The notes: generated by a model from the sequence alone, not told the origin. Positions 1 to 11,198 are shown, numbered from the stretch's first letter. The stretch: 64,000 bases of DNA from Enoplolaimus lenunculus (GCA_030248215.1 JASANG010000773.1:1-64000), one strand, 5' to 3'. Made by a program: numbers and translations.

Positions 1-274
1 CCAGAAACAAATAACAACCAAAATTCGAATACATATCCTGCTAATGAAAATTTAATAACGCACACACAAGAATTTAACAACATCCCCCTAATGGTAACTT
101 GTTAGTTACGCCCGTAGTATTTCATTTAATGAATTACACCACACAGATCGTATAAAACAGCGCTGAACGCAAGTGAGAAACACATTTTTCGTCGTGGGAC
201 AGTTGTCAGCAATGTTATAGCGTTATTCTGCTTAAACATTGCCATGACTAAAAAGAAGAAATATTTTCAAGCAC

Positions 275-2815
275 CTCTTTCAAAAAGGTAAATGTCTGTA
301 ACGCTAATTCTCGTGTCGGCGAGATTAACAATGCGCGAACCCCAGTAGTTTTGCGTTGCTTTAAACGTTGAAACATCGGAATCAAAAATGCTGCTGTTTT
401 TCCACTACCCGTTCTGGCCATGGCCACGACATCTTTCCCTGTCAGTATAATAGGAATCGTCTGAAAAGCGAGTCGAAATAGTTACGTATCATATAGACAG
501 GGTGCAACCGTAATTCTGATTCCGATTATAATTCCGATTCACATCCAGTTCTAGTCCCAATAGCAAGTATAATAGACATCGGAAACGTTATTGTTCAGCG
601 TTTATATAAAATATGTCCTGTATTGCAATTATGCGCGAAATTTGTGTGCACTTCTGTAAAGTTGCATAACAAGCGGTGTTTATACCAATTATCAGCGCAC
701 ATTTCGTCTATATGGCATGAAAATTATCGTAGAAACATAAACAACATGATCTGAAACAGATGTTAATTTAGCGCAAACTAGGATTTAACCGGATATTCGT
801 CAAAAGGTGACGCAAAAATGAACACTGCGTACCTCAAAACATGAACACTACGTACCTTTCTTTGAATCGGTGTTGGATTTCTGTACCCTTTCTTTACGAT
901 GCCTTTAAACACGCGGTCATCCAATCCTGAAAATGAACTTATGAGAACGTTAGAGATCGGGGACTGTAGTCTCGAGATCAGTCACAGACTCAAAAATTAC
1001 TGAAACTTGAATGCTCAGTCACAAAACGGAACAGTTCCAGCTTGTGAAAACTCTCAAGCCGATAAATTGATATTCTCGGCATTGATCCTCACGCAGACCC
1101 CACGTATCGAGACCAAGACTGTAGGTTCCAGTGTCTGTAGTTTTTTTGTTGTTTTAGCGTAAACTCCAGTTATCGAATAAGAACTGCTGGTTAACATATA
1201 AAATCAAATGAAAGACCACATAAAACTTTTCTTTTTCATTTAAAACTCAACAAACACAACGGATATCTAGCAGGGTTCAACCGGAATTCCTGTTCCGGCC
1301 GATATTCATTCTAAAATTCAATGCCTGTTCCCCAAAGTAAAAAGTCTATTTGCCATTAAACGCACATATTGTACGATAAAAGACAAATGAAATCAATATA
1401 AAAGGAGGGACAGACCTCTCTTACATCCAACCGAAACCTACCAGCTACCAAGATTAAATTAAGACGCGACGGTTATTTATACGTATATAGGGATGGGACT
1501 TTGAATGAAGATGTTGAGACTTAGACTGAGAAAGTCTCAAATTCTTCGAGCATTAGACATGAGACTTTTTTTGAGAGTCTCAGAAACTTTTTGCACAATA
1601 CCGAAATATTTAAAAAATCCTAAATCACGAATGTCGAAGGTCCTATTCGCTGAAAAAATATTAATAATATAAAACTGAAAAAAACAATGTAAATATGGTA
1701 AAGATATTAATTTATTTGCCACAAAATATACGTACACATAACAACAACCACATATCAACAAAACAGACTGATGTTATATCACACAGTAAAAAGGATTGCG
1801 CTGTCGCAGAATCATATTAGTGATACTGGCTGGCTTAATATCGCCGAATTTGCCTACGAGCGAAACTGGGATATCGTGTTACTAATATTCAACCAGTTAT
1901 TGATAAATTAAGATTTAGCATGCTCTAAAAATACGCAACTATTCTAATTTACTTGTGTCAAACACATATAACAAAACAATGTTATAGAATAGCATAAATT
2001 TTTCGTATAACAATAATAAATATTAATATGAAAACAATTTGTCACAACTGGCACTCCTTGCTGACATCAATACCGGAGTATCGGTTTCTAAACCTGAGAC
2101 TTTTGAAAACCTGAGACTGGACTACGCGAGTCTCAAGAATTTTCGACTTGAAACTGAGCCTCCCATCTTTGTATACCTATATCACAAAATATTTCAATCA
2201 CATCGTGTGGAAGTCTCTTAAGAAAAAGAGCTAAATAACCAGCACAAATAACCGGAACACCGTCAGTTCCTGTTCCGGCGGCAAAAAACGCAGAACCGTA
2301 ATTTTGAAGGTTTTATGACAAACTGTGAAGAATAAGTTTAGAAATAAACAAAATAAAAAATTTACATGTCAAAAATTTTGCTAAAACTCATTCAGAACTT
2401 GCGTTCATCTACAGATTCAGCATATCTTAAAGTATTTGACGCATGTTTTTGAATAACTTAAAAAGCTGGTTGGTGAAACCGCAAAACACTCGATTAACAA
2501 TATATTTTACTTTAAACGATATTCAGTTAGCAGTAATTCGGCGGTGCAACAGATTTGCAATTCTTGTTACAGTTGTTGTTTCTGTTCCAGTGGAAATGAA
2601 TTCATGTTCCTTTTCCTGCTTCATGTCAAATACAATGGCTACTGGAACCCTGATATCTAGTCATTGTGAATGTTGAACAAAAGAAAAACACATGCTTGGT
2701 TTTGGAGTTAAAACATACCGAACGACTGAAATCCACCCGATTGTTTCTTTTTGCGATTCTGTGAAAACTTTAACTCGTTATAGTCAACATCGATGTCAGA
2801 TTCTTCTGCTGCCAT
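275..2815 (-). CDS. DDX54: DDX54/Dbp10-like DEAD-box RNA helicase, N-terminal part
   Basis: Three minus-strand exons: 2815-2719, 926-856 and 460-275, with the rest beyond the left edge. The start (ATG at 2815-2813, context AAAATGG) gives [17 protein letters not shown], then a basic run and GGFQSFG. The exon phases join exactly (phase 1, then 0). Exon 2 carries the Q-motif region ([18 protein letters not shown] across the junction). Exon 3 has the Walker A motif ARTGSGKT and motif Ia [10 protein letters not shown]. The order GGFQS..G, then KGI.KKGY..PTPIQRKTIP, then [15 protein letters not shown] is what I recall of human DDX54 and yeast Dbp10, nucleolar helicases of large ribosomal subunit biogenesis. 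The stretch before GGFQS is about 27 residues, clearly shorter than in human DDX54. Introns are 461-855 and 927-2718. The last donor read (GAG then GTGCTT) is weak, so the 275 border is the least certain. DEAD-box motifs II to VI must lie outside the window. Confidence 0.92.
498..560. repeat. Fragment of CAGGGTGCAACC (hAT-type) MITE, family A
   Basis: One terminus of the dispersed family A starts here with CAGGGTGCAACCG followed by ATTCCGATT-type repeats. No matching right end was found. It lies in intron 2 of the helicase gene. Confidence 0.6.
1271..1310. repeat. Fragment of family A MITE
   Basis: A short piece reading CAGGGTTCAACCGGAATTCC with trailing TTCCGG. It matches the left end of family A and lies in helicase intron 1. 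Confidence 0.55.
1498..2170. repeat. GAGACT-rich MITE, family F, about 670 bp
   Basis: The ends are imperfect inverted repeats: AGGGATGGGAC with GAGACTTAGACTGAG on the left, and on the right CTGAGACT and GAGTCTCAAG ending TCCCATC. A GTATA motif flanks both sides and may be the remnant of a target duplication. The middle is AT-rich without coding potential. Related copies are at 5227-5385, 8475-8839 and, more diverged, 54112-54497. It sits within helicase intron 1. Confidence 0.6.
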
Positions 2816-3131
2816 TTTAAAGTGAGTGCTAAGGATTGATTTTAAATAGGTATTATGAGCGAATTGGTTCCAAGATGTTAAAATATTTTAATATTTTATC
2901 GTCAAGTCATCGGACAAACTCTCGATGTTTTTTTCGACTAAGAACTACGTAATGGTCAATAATGTTTTAGACTGAGGATCATAAAAATTGAGTTAGAGAA
3001 GCTTCTTGCGGTGAAGAAAAAAATTTCATTACCAAAACCGTGAAATCAAATACAATTGTTAAAAAATTAACTGCGGGTCGTGACTTTCCTGCCGGTCCTG
3101 GCTAACCTGCATGCCTCGGCAGTTTCTTTGT
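2816..3131. other. 5' flank of helicase gene, no feature seen
   Basis: This stretch lies immediately upstream of the minus-strand helicase start and should hold its promoter. I see no TATA box or other recognisable element, only AT-rich unique-looking sequence up to the foldback repeat. Confidence 0.4.
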
Positions 3132-3785
3132 GTACGGTCAAGAGAGGTCAAAAACGGGGATTATCGACCGATTCGAAGGCAAATATGGTCTAGTTTCCGA
3201 TCGATCCTGGAACAGTTTGAGACACCAATCAGCTCGTTCTAGTGACGAGTAGCAAGTATGAAACGCAAATTAATACAATACAAGCCCGTTAGTCCCGCTT
3301 ACGACAACTATGGTTTTCCCGACTTTCGACGCTAAAAACGTATGTACGATGACCATATGGCCAACAAGTAATATAGTTGGGAAGAGTCCCTGGGAATTGC
3401 AGAAGATCATTTAGTTTGATTAGCCGTCCCGTAGGTTGTGTCCAATAGATTCTGGCTATATCTCGCATATCCTTTACAATCCCCCGGGACTCTTCGCACC
3501 TATATTACTTTTCGGCCGTATTGCCCTCGTACAAATTATTAGCGTCGAAAGTCGGGGGAAACCATAGTTGACGTAAACCGGACTATCAGGCTTGCGTTGC
3601 ATTAATTTGCGTTTTATACTTGCTACTCGTCAGTAAAACGAGCTGAACGGTGTCTTGTAACAGCGTACAAGCCGTAGAATTGCGTTAAAGCTGCATTAAA
3701 ACTGTTCCACGATCGATCGAAAATTAGACAATACCAGCCTTCGGATCGGTCGAATATCCCCGTTTTTGCTCAGTCCTGACCATAC
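3132..3785. repeat. Foldback element with long inverted arms
   Basis: Left arm about 3132-3392 and right arm about 3480-3785 are diverged reverse complements. For example GTACGGTCA at the outer left pairs with TGACCATAC at the outer right, ACGGGGATTATCGACCGAT pairs with ATCGGTCGAATATCCCCGT, and AGAGTCCC pairs with GGGACTCT next to the roughly 87-bp spacer. No ORF is evident. This is the layout of a foldback DNA transposon or a very large MITE. The mismatches suggest it is old. Confidence 0.75.
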
Positions 3786-3807
3786 ACTGGGGTTCGTCTA
3801 TTCCTGA

Positions 3808-4131
3808 GTTCCGCTGTCCTGCGGACAACGGCACACGAATGCTCGGCCGCGCTATTCAGCTGACCTGTGGGGGCTGTCCTGCGGGGGCTTTTCGGCGGGT
3901 TCGGCTGTTTCTGCATGATCGGCTGTCCTACAGAATCGGCTGTCCTGCGGGACCGGCTGTCTTGCGGGACCGGCTGTCTTGCGGGACCGGCTGTCTTGCG
4001 GGACCGGCTGTCTTGCGGGACCGGCTGTCTTGCGAGACCGGCTGTCTTGCGGGACCGGCTGTCTTGCGGGACCGGCTGTCTTGCGGGACCCTTGCGGGAC
4101 CGGCTGTCTTGCGGGACCGGCTGTCTTGCAC
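3808..4131. repeat. 17-bp GC-rich minisatellite
   Basis: From about 3919 to 4131 the unit GGCTGTCTTGCGGGACC (17 bp) is repeated about twelve times in a nearly perfect row, with one partial unit near 4090. Degenerate units start near 3808. Because 17 is not a multiple of three, the array is open in several frames on both strands and produces artificial proteins with a 17-residue period. It is strikingly GC-rich against the AT-rich surroundings. Confidence 0.9.
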
Positions 4132-4139
4132 AGGAAAAA

Positions 4140-4700
4140 CAGAACTTTTTATCATGCATTCCACAACTAGCTACAGCTTTATTGGTGACGTATGGTGGTG
4201 CGACTCTTCATTTTTAATCTGCTATTAATTTAACCAGTGCACGTGTAGTAGGGTACGGTTTGCACTTTTGAGACAGGACTTCCAATTTTCATTTTAAAAC
4301 TAGGCTGAACTTTGGAGGAACGAGAAGAGTGCATGCCAGATACATTCTTCCCTTGTTGTATTAAAACATTGCTAACGCTGGTCGGGTTAAATAAGTACTT
4401 ATTGTTAACCGAGGTTTCAAAGCACAGTGACAATAATCTCATGCGAATTTTCTGTAATCCCTGAATAGTCGTAAAGTTTTGCCAAATTGAAAATTTGAAA
4501 TGGTTAGAAAGTGTATTTACGTTGCTAGTGCAAAAACCGAATCCCGCCCGTAAAATGATGTTCTTTGTCAGAAAGAACTACTGTAGGAGCTACAGCCGAT
4601 CTCTAAAGTACTGCAGGTAGTAGATACATTTGGTTATCCCGTAAATTTTCTCAAAAGATATGATCACGCCGCAATCGAATAGTCGATGACACGGTATGTA
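4140..4700. other. Spacer, nothing recognised
   Basis: No conserved coding signal, repeat family or RNA structure was recognised between the minisatellite and the hairpin at 4705. Confidence 0.4.
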
Positions 4701-4704
4701 TGCT

Positions 4705-4754
4705 AGCCGGGAGCATGTATCTCCAACTGCTTCGTAAAGTGTGCATTCCCGGCT
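4705..4754. repeat. Short hairpin AGCCGGGA/TCCCGGCT
   Basis: Two perfect 8-base complementary arms (AGCCGGGA and TCCCGGCT) enclose a 34-base loop. A second, looser inverted pair (GATCACGCC near 4660 and the reverse near 4780) surrounds it. It may be the relic of a small foldback element. No tRNA or 5S rRNA consensus fits. Confidence 0.35.
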
Positions 4755-4977
4755 CCTAATTAGAATGACGGGGGCTACGCCGTGATCGCAGTGGTAAATT
4801 GCAGCGCTATGAACTTGGTATCCAGTTGAAAAGATAGGATGGACGGTCAAGGGACGACCTTGTGGAAAATTGGGGCATGTAAGCATGTGAAACATACTTG
4901 TACGTTATGTGCCCATGCAATATAGTGGACTGCACTGTATGTAAGTTAGCCGACAGCAGACGGTCGACATATAGACG

Positions 4978-5070
4978 GGTTACATGGCGCAGTAGTAGAG
5001 CGCTTGCCTCCGATTCCTAAGGCTGAGAAGTTGGCCACTCCGGTATATCTCACCTATTTAATTGAGGCAC
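4978..5070 (+). repeat. tRNA-derived SINE-like relic
   Basis: The stretch TGGCGCAGTAGTAGAGCGC followed by TTGCCTC matches a tRNA A box with its D arm. About 30 bases on, GTTGGCCACTCC sits where a B box would be but has lost the GGTTCGA core. There is no acceptor stem and no CCA-compatible closure, so this is a tRNA-derived repeat head rather than a working tRNA gene. The 3' body is not recognised. Confidence 0.5.
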
Positions 5071-5226
5071 GATATAGGTACTATTCTGAATGTAGGCGCG
5101 GGGTGTGTAATTCACTTACGTAATTTTATTCCGGGTATTTTGCCCAGGTAATTTTGTAATGCCCGGATCCGGGTACCCGCTCTGCTGAAGTACGTACTGC
5201 AGATATATTGCTGACTACACCGGAAG

Positions 5227-5720
5227 CAGGGATGGGCGGTCTCGGTTAAACAACACAGCGATACGTTTGCTAACTCGACTTCTCTTCTTGGTTCCAAACC
5301 ACCGATACTCAAAAAACCGTGCCCGAGACCGAGACCTGTCAAATACTGAGGCTTGCCAATACCGAGACTGAGACTATCGTTCCTGGTTACCGATGTCTAT
5401 TAATCGATGCATCTCTACGTGATATGTTAAGCTTTATCGCCTAAACATTTTGTATATGACCTTAAGCCACGGAACGAAGAATTGTTAACTACGTTTTGAT
5501 ATTTGAATGTCGTTTAGTAATAAATTTGGATTAAATATCTCAAGACCTGCCAAATGCCGAGACTTGATAAGCCTCAGTCTAAGCGATATGTACGCCTTCT
5601 CTATTTTACAGCACCAAGGGAAAACTGGATACCCTTGGCCTTATCGGCGTAGGATGTTAAGCTTTGTCAAGTAAACACTTTGATTACCTTAGGCCGCGGA
5701 AGGAAGACCTGTTAGTTACG
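5227..5720. repeat. Family F copy plus duplicated flank
   Basis: An element from CAGGGATGGGCGGTCTCGG (5227) to GAGACTATCGTTCCTG (5385) is followed by two tandem-like blocks containing GATGTTAAGCTTT and CCTTAAGCCACGG (5424-5500 and 5650-5700). The same blocks follow the family F copy at 8475, so the repeated unit is longer than the inverted-repeat core. Confidence 0.55.
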
Positions 5721-6040
5721 TTTAAATATATACTAGTAACCCACAGTTGCACATATGTGCAATACTCGAAACATACTTGGTTGTGATAGTTTACATGAAA
5801 TTGTTCGTAAGCAAGTCTAAAGCCAAAGTCTTGAAAATTGAAGGAAAACTTAAAAACCAAATCTACATACAATTCTGTGTACATACAATATGCTAAAGCA
5901 ATTGAACAATGAAATTTAGTGTGATGTGGTGAAGTAGTTGCCAGTCAGTCGTTCAATTATATAGTTCCGCGTAAGACAAAGAATTCACTATACAATAATT
6001 CGCATTATAAACACATTTGTAGTGAGAGATCCACTGTAAC

Positions 6041-6997
6041 CAGGGTGCAACCGGAATTCCGGTTCCGGCATTTTTTCACCTTCCGGTTCCGGTAAATTTT
6101 TACCGGATTTAAAAATTCCGGTGTTATAATTTGGCCGTTTTTTTAACTTTGCTAATCTTTAAGAATCTCTTTAGAAAGCCACTTGTATTCCGAATATAAG
6201 CCATTGATGGTGGATTTCACTTCAGTCGACGACGAAAATCTAAAATACATCAAATAAAATAAATATCTATGTTCGACTAAGGTTATTTCACAAATAATAG
6301 AGCAAAAAATAAGATTAAAATGAAATTTTTGGTGAAATGCATTTTTCACTATTCCTTCCGGAAAAAGTGCACTTTGACTGTAACCACTTTCTTTCCTTTC
6401 GGAAAAAGATCCATGCACCAGGCGAATTGTTGTGCACTATTTTCGAAGAGCCATATTATCCCTTTCGAGTGTCATAATTCTCTCCAGTCATCATTTTACC
6501 CCCTGGCATGTTTTCCGCTGACTTTGTCCTTTAATCAGTCTGCAATGTTCGGTGAACTTTACTGAATATTCCCATTCATTATGACTTGAAAATGCGATAG
6601 TTTGTAGTATTTTTAGAGGGATCAAAAGATAAAGTTGGAACCTTTTTAAAGCCTTCCAGTCCTGGTGGAAATGATTTACCTCGAAATAAACCCATAAGCT
6701 AAGTCCGGCCTTAAAACGCAAACATACATTTTTGTTGTATGAACAACAAAATTTAAACAATCTGTCTTTTTACAAATTATTTTGATAGAACAACATGTAA
6801 GTATCCAAACAAGGCCCAGCTTACTAATTTAGTTGATTTGCGTATGTAACTATAGAAAATCTACTCATAAAAATGCGCTGGAACGCTGCCCAAAATACGT
6901 ATGTGGGGCGTTCCAGCTTTAAGATATAGATTTGTTTAGTATTTGATTTCAATTAATTATCTGGCGTCGACGTTTTTTGGCATTCGGTTGCACCCTG
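6041..6997. repeat. Family A hAT-type element, 957 bp
   Basis: It begins CAGGGTGCAACCGGAATTCC and ends TTCGGTTGCACCCTG, an inverted pair. Positions 6175-6345 match the inner part of the 27379 copy (for example ATGAAATTTTTGGTG). About 600 bp on the right is additional and carries a small hairpin with GGAACGC and GCGTTCC near 6880-6920, probably a nested piece. The flanking 8-mers differ, so the ends may come from different copies. No transposase is encoded. Confidence 0.75.
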
Positions 6998-7081
6998 CAT
7001 TTATAAGTATATACGTACGTATCTTTACAAATTGCCATTGTTATTATTCTGGTTAATGTTTAAGGTAGTAATATATAGATA

Positions 7082-8240
7082 ATGGGAAATTGGATCAGCA
7101 AACGAATGCATGAGGAGGGCCTCGATACTCCTCCTCCGCGACCACGTAATGTCAAGTTGCTGAAAAATGATCCTCGATCGCCGACCTTTGCTGTTGCTCG
7201 CACACCAATTTTGGTACGAACTACATATATACGTACTAAAAATCGATATTAAACACCATTTGCTAGGTTTTTGTAATTATTTGGGGGTAGGGATTTACCG
7301 ATCGGCATCGGAAATAATCGGCACTTTTTATGAGTATCGGCCAGGGACCAGGGTGGTACAGGATCCACGATTTGAACGAATCAGAATCCATTATTTCGTA
7401 TTTGCCGAATCCGAATCTTGCATATTGCAAATTTTAGTTATATCTATCATTTTTCCAGAATATCAACACCGTGCCAGCCTCATAACTTTTAAACGTTAAT
7501 ATATTTTGTGTCCGCCTCGCCTTAATATGAGATTTGTGTCCAGAAACAAAATTTTTTATTAATGTATGTAACAAGTTGTGTAAAATTTTTGTTGTTTAAA
7601 ACTGACTGCAATACACTGTCTGTGGTTTGATATTAGATATTTCTAATGTTTTAAATTTTAGGTTCAAACAACTCCATCAAGCCTCCGAAGTGCTTGTAGT
7701 GATGTCAATTTATCTATATCTAATCCGGAAACACCGCTTTCTTCTCACCGTGACATTGACAGTGCTCGGGGTATGGGTATAGTTTCGCCTAAGCAATGTT
7801 ACAAAAATGATTTGGCTGGTTCTGAAATGACCGGTACGGTACGGCGTACACATTCTGCGCCAAACGACCTGCATCGCAAAGTAGTACTGTTGAATCATAT
7901 TAGGCAGCTCAAGCTTCAGTCACATCGTCCTTCGGCACAAAATTCACCTCGATATCTAGCAAGTTCATCAAATGCTTATCGACGCAATGTCAATCCTGAA
8001 AACTCGACCATCAAAGTTTCAAATGATTCAAAAGATTTTTCCACCTGTGATAATGATGATACTGCCAATGTGACACAAACACCGCATCAAAAAGAAAATT
8101 TTTATCTGGATCTTGGTGAAGTAACCAATAGTTGTGTAAGTAGTATTACGTCCACGCCAACTGCCGTTCTTAACGACGGTAGTGAAAATTTGAAGCGAAG
8201 AGACGTTAAGAAGGTACTTATGGATGCCGCTGTTAACTGA
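7082..8240 (+). CDS. CDCA3: CDCA3 (TOME-1)-like mitotic-entry regulator
   Basis: Two exons, 7082-7213 and 7662-8240, join in phase 0 and encode 236 residues with stop TGA. The start lies in a good context (A at -3, G at +4) and reads MGNWIS, the MGxxxS signature of N-myristoylation also present in human CDCA3 (MGSAKS). Residues 29-43 read NDPRSPTFAVARTPI, matching the DPRSP..G..RTPI block that human CDCA3 carries twice; one copy is seen here. Residues 188-190 are a KEN box (HQKENFYLDLGE), the APC/C-Cdh1 degron type known in CDCA3. The rest is Ser/Thr-rich and low in structure. In vertebrates CDCA3 is a cell-cycle-controlled SCF-associated protein linked to Wee1 turnover and mitotic entry. The 448-bp intron carries a family E fragment. 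The length is near that of human CDCA3 (268). Confidence 0.84.
7290..7345. repeat. Family E (ATCGGCATCGG) MITE fragment
   Basis: A short truncated copy reading AGGGATTTACCGATCGGCATC then AATAATCGGCAC and GAGTATCGG, matching the left half of the fuller copy at 61865. It lies in the intron of the CDCA3-like gene. Confidence 0.6.
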
Positions 8241-8474
8241 GCGTTAATGTTATCAAAGTCACACATGCAACCGGCGATGTATGGATTTCCGTTGCGCATG
8301 TAGCTGAACTTCACTAAGGGTTCCGCTAGGCTTATTGTGTAATTTGCTTACGATAACGCACGGTGACGGTCGGCGCCGCACAACGAGTATGGCGTCACCC
8401 TAGCTATACTCTCTGCATACCAAAGTGTAACCGAATATCCAACTCTTACAAAAAAATCAACATCCGGCTCTGGT

Positions 8475-9090
8475 CAGGGATGGCGGAGATTGGTCATAAA
8501 AAGCCTCGGTCTCAGTCAACTTTTGGTCATCACCGCAAAAAATTCGAAACAATTAGTTCTAATGCTTTTTTCGTAGTTTTTTGCGTTTTTATACTTTTTT
8601 GTGTGTTTTCAGACGATCTGCTAATAATTATTGCGTAACTATGAAAATTCCTAATTCATAGCGAAATTTTGCGTCAGGCATTACTTGCTTCAACAATATT
8701 ACCTTTTGCTTTTACGGGTTTACCAGCATTTGCTGAATTCTCGGCTTCTAGTGTAGGTTCCAAACGGCCGAGAGTCAAGGAACCAAAACCTGCCAAATAC
8801 AGAGACTTGCCGAAACTGAGACGGAGATTCTCGTCCCTGGTCTTAGCCGCGTTTGTTTTATAGTACCGACGGGAAACTGGACGCTCTTAAAAGGAACATA
8901 GGCCAAACGAATATTACAACTGAACTCAACGCTACAAAAACATGTAATAGTGGAATAGGGTTGTTGTTATAGTGTTAAAAATAAATTAGCATGATATGTC
9001 AAACTTTGCAACGTGAATACTTTGCGTACCTTAAGCCACGAAAGAAAGAATTATAAGCTACGTTCTGATATTTGAATGCAATGTAATATT
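8475..9090. repeat. Family F copy plus duplicated flank
   Basis: The core 8475-8839 runs from CAGGGATGGCGGAGATTGG to GAGATTCTCGTCCCTG, an inverted pair. The following 250 bp (GGGAAACTGGA, CCTTAAGCCACG, ACGTTCTGATATTTGAATG) parallels 5430-5640. It starts about 235 bp after the stop of the CDCA3-like gene. Confidence 0.6.
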
Positions 9091-9737
9091 AGATTTGAAT
9101 TCAATATCCGGCTCCATCCGGATATTAGATTACACGGCTCCGTTAGTTTTGGTTTCGAGTTGCATCCTGGTATGTACGTACATATTTATTTTTGGTGATG
9201 TGTTATGCTAACGCTACATAACGTTCTCAATTATACACCGGGTATTCTGTCAGGGTTTGAAACAGTTTAAAACTTGTGATGTTGTTCGAACAAATGTGGA
9301 CAAGCATTTGACTTTAAAAATATTCAAAATTTGTGTCATTTTGAATTTGAGAAAGAAAGGAATCACGTTTTTGGAGCCCAGCTGATCTTGCTTCGTTTTT
9401 CAGTCTCTGTTGGTGCTCAGATTGAAATCTACAAATTCTGCTTCTCGCATTCGCGTTAATTTTTGTACAACTAGAACAGATGACAAATTGATCTATAATC
9501 AAATACGAGAATCGAAACCGAGGGCCTCGAATTTGTGTTCACCCTTTGACTGAAAAATATCGGCTCCGTGAAATTTGGCCGTTCGTTACTGTTGAACAAC
9601 AAGAAAGTTTTTTATAATATAACTTAGCCAATTGTGTGTGATTGAATCAAAAATAATTTCTTGCCTTAGTCTGTCTGCTTCTGTATGTTCCATTTTCTTT
9701 TGCTCGCCAGACGTCCTTGTACTTCACCACATTGATT
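9091..9737. other. Spacer with family A debris and an unproven exon-like stretch
   Basis: A family A right end is visible near 9140-9168 (GAGTTGCATCCTG). A stretch from 9404, after a good acceptor (CGTTTTTCAG), is open for 49 codons to a TGA at 9551. I see no homology or matching upstream exon, so it is not called a gene. Confidence 0.35.
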
Positions 9738-10517
9738 GAGCGAAGCGAAACTCCGAGCGAAGCTCGGAGTTTCGCGAAGCGTTTTATGTTTTGTACTTGG
9801 GGGTCGAAAGGTGGATGTCCGTCCGAAAAGAATCTCAGGAACGGCTGCACCGATTTTAATAAACTTTTTTTGTTTGAAAGCCAATTATCCTGGGGTGTTA
9901 ACCTCGCATTGGGGTTTTAAAATTGCAAGCCGTTTAGTAGCTACAGGCTAATTTGCATAATTAAATAAGCCTAAATTAGGACTTTTCATAATATTTCACT
10001 AATTATTACAGTTAGAAGCAAGCTAAATTTAGCATTAAAGGAGTTTTGGGTGCGAGGAATCTACGTAGACTGTTTACAAACCTCCAAACCCGATGATTGA
10101 GCAGTTAGCTAATAGATAATTTGCATATTAGTATAGGTTATAAGCCTAAATTAGGACTTTTTACAATATTTCACTAATTATTAAGGTTAAAAGCAATGTA
10201 ATTTCAGCACTAAAGGGTTTTAGGTGCATGGAATTTGAATAAATAGTTTACAAACATCCAAAACCGATATTTGAATAGTTAGATAATACCTAATTTGCAT
10301 ATTAGCTTAATTAACAAGGCAAACTATGCCTTTTTAAATTATTTCAATAATTTTTAGGGTTCACTGAAGGTTTTTGGGTGCAAGGAATCTGAGGAAATTG
10401 CTTACAAACCTCCGAAACCGATAAATGAATAGTTAGCTAATAACTAATTTGCATATTACCTTAATTGCTTACGTGTGTTCGAGCTTCGCTCAATAAATGT
10501 AGTCCCACTACGACTGG
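9738..10517. repeat. GAGCGAAGC element with dimeric tandem core, copy 1
   Basis: It starts GAGCGAAGCGAAACTCCGAG with a perfect short hairpin (CGAAACTCCGAGC and its complement) and ends GTAGTCCCACTACGACTGG, a small stem-loop. The interior is a tandem array anchored on TACAAACCTCCAAAACCGAT at about 10071, 10248 and 10402, spacing 177 and 154 bp. The same ends bound copy 2 at 15913-17036. Both copies are flanked by TT. The terminal hairpin plus CTGG end loosely recalls non-autonomous Helitrons, but that is inference. Confidence 0.75.
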
Positions 10518-11198
10518 TTATATTAAGTTCCGAGAATAAAAATTGTAAGGCATATTAATACTTACTTCAAGTGTGGTGCTTCTTGTACTGTGTGTTAGTT
10601 GGATTGTATTGTCAGGCTCTGTGAGATACGAAAGTTTAATCGCAAGTGGACGTAAAAATAAATTTTATCGAAAGAAAAAAAGAATTGGGCAAAGTTCCCG
10701 TCAATGCTCCGTTGAAATATATACAATGATATTCTCATTTCAATGAGGAGCGTCAGTATAACATAATACGTAGACAAGCTTATGGGTATTTTGCCTATTA
10801 ATTTTCCTATGTTAGGTTTCGGAGGATCGATCTGTAATCTTTCTATAAATTATATAAATGTGGAAAATATTGTCTTCTGTATTATATAGCTCTGTTATAT
10901 GCTATGAATGATCAGAATATGCAATTTTGAGAAATATTGTATTCTGTTGGTGTCGTTGGAGTATTGAAAACTGGCTATTTGACAGTTATAAGTAAATTCA
11001 TAATGCCTTGATTGTTGAGCTGTTATGTGTACCACTGTTTTAACGGATAGATGTTTTCAATATTATATTAAATACCAAGTGATGCTCTTGTAGTTTCGCT
11101 TTTGAACTGCAGTTTAAGAAGTGTATTTGTAAACGCTAACCGTTAAATTCAAAAGAAATGAGTTTTGTGATGCGAAAAGTTAAACCATCTCAAAGCGT
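10518..11198. other. Spacer, nothing recognised
   Basis: AT-rich sequence without a conserved coding frame, inverted repeat or recognised dispersed family. Confidence 0.4.

Noticed and set aside
3770-4228. Several overlapping open frames in the 17-bp array
   Set aside because: They are period-17 artefacts of a minisatellite, open in several frames at once.
4978-5050. Functional tRNA gene
   Set aside because: The A box is good but the B box has lost its GGTTCGA core, and no acceptor stem can be formed.
9404-9553. Possible terminal exon after CGTTTTTCAG, open for 49 codons
   Set aside because: No homology and no upstream exon in phase; the opposite strand is open over the same bases.
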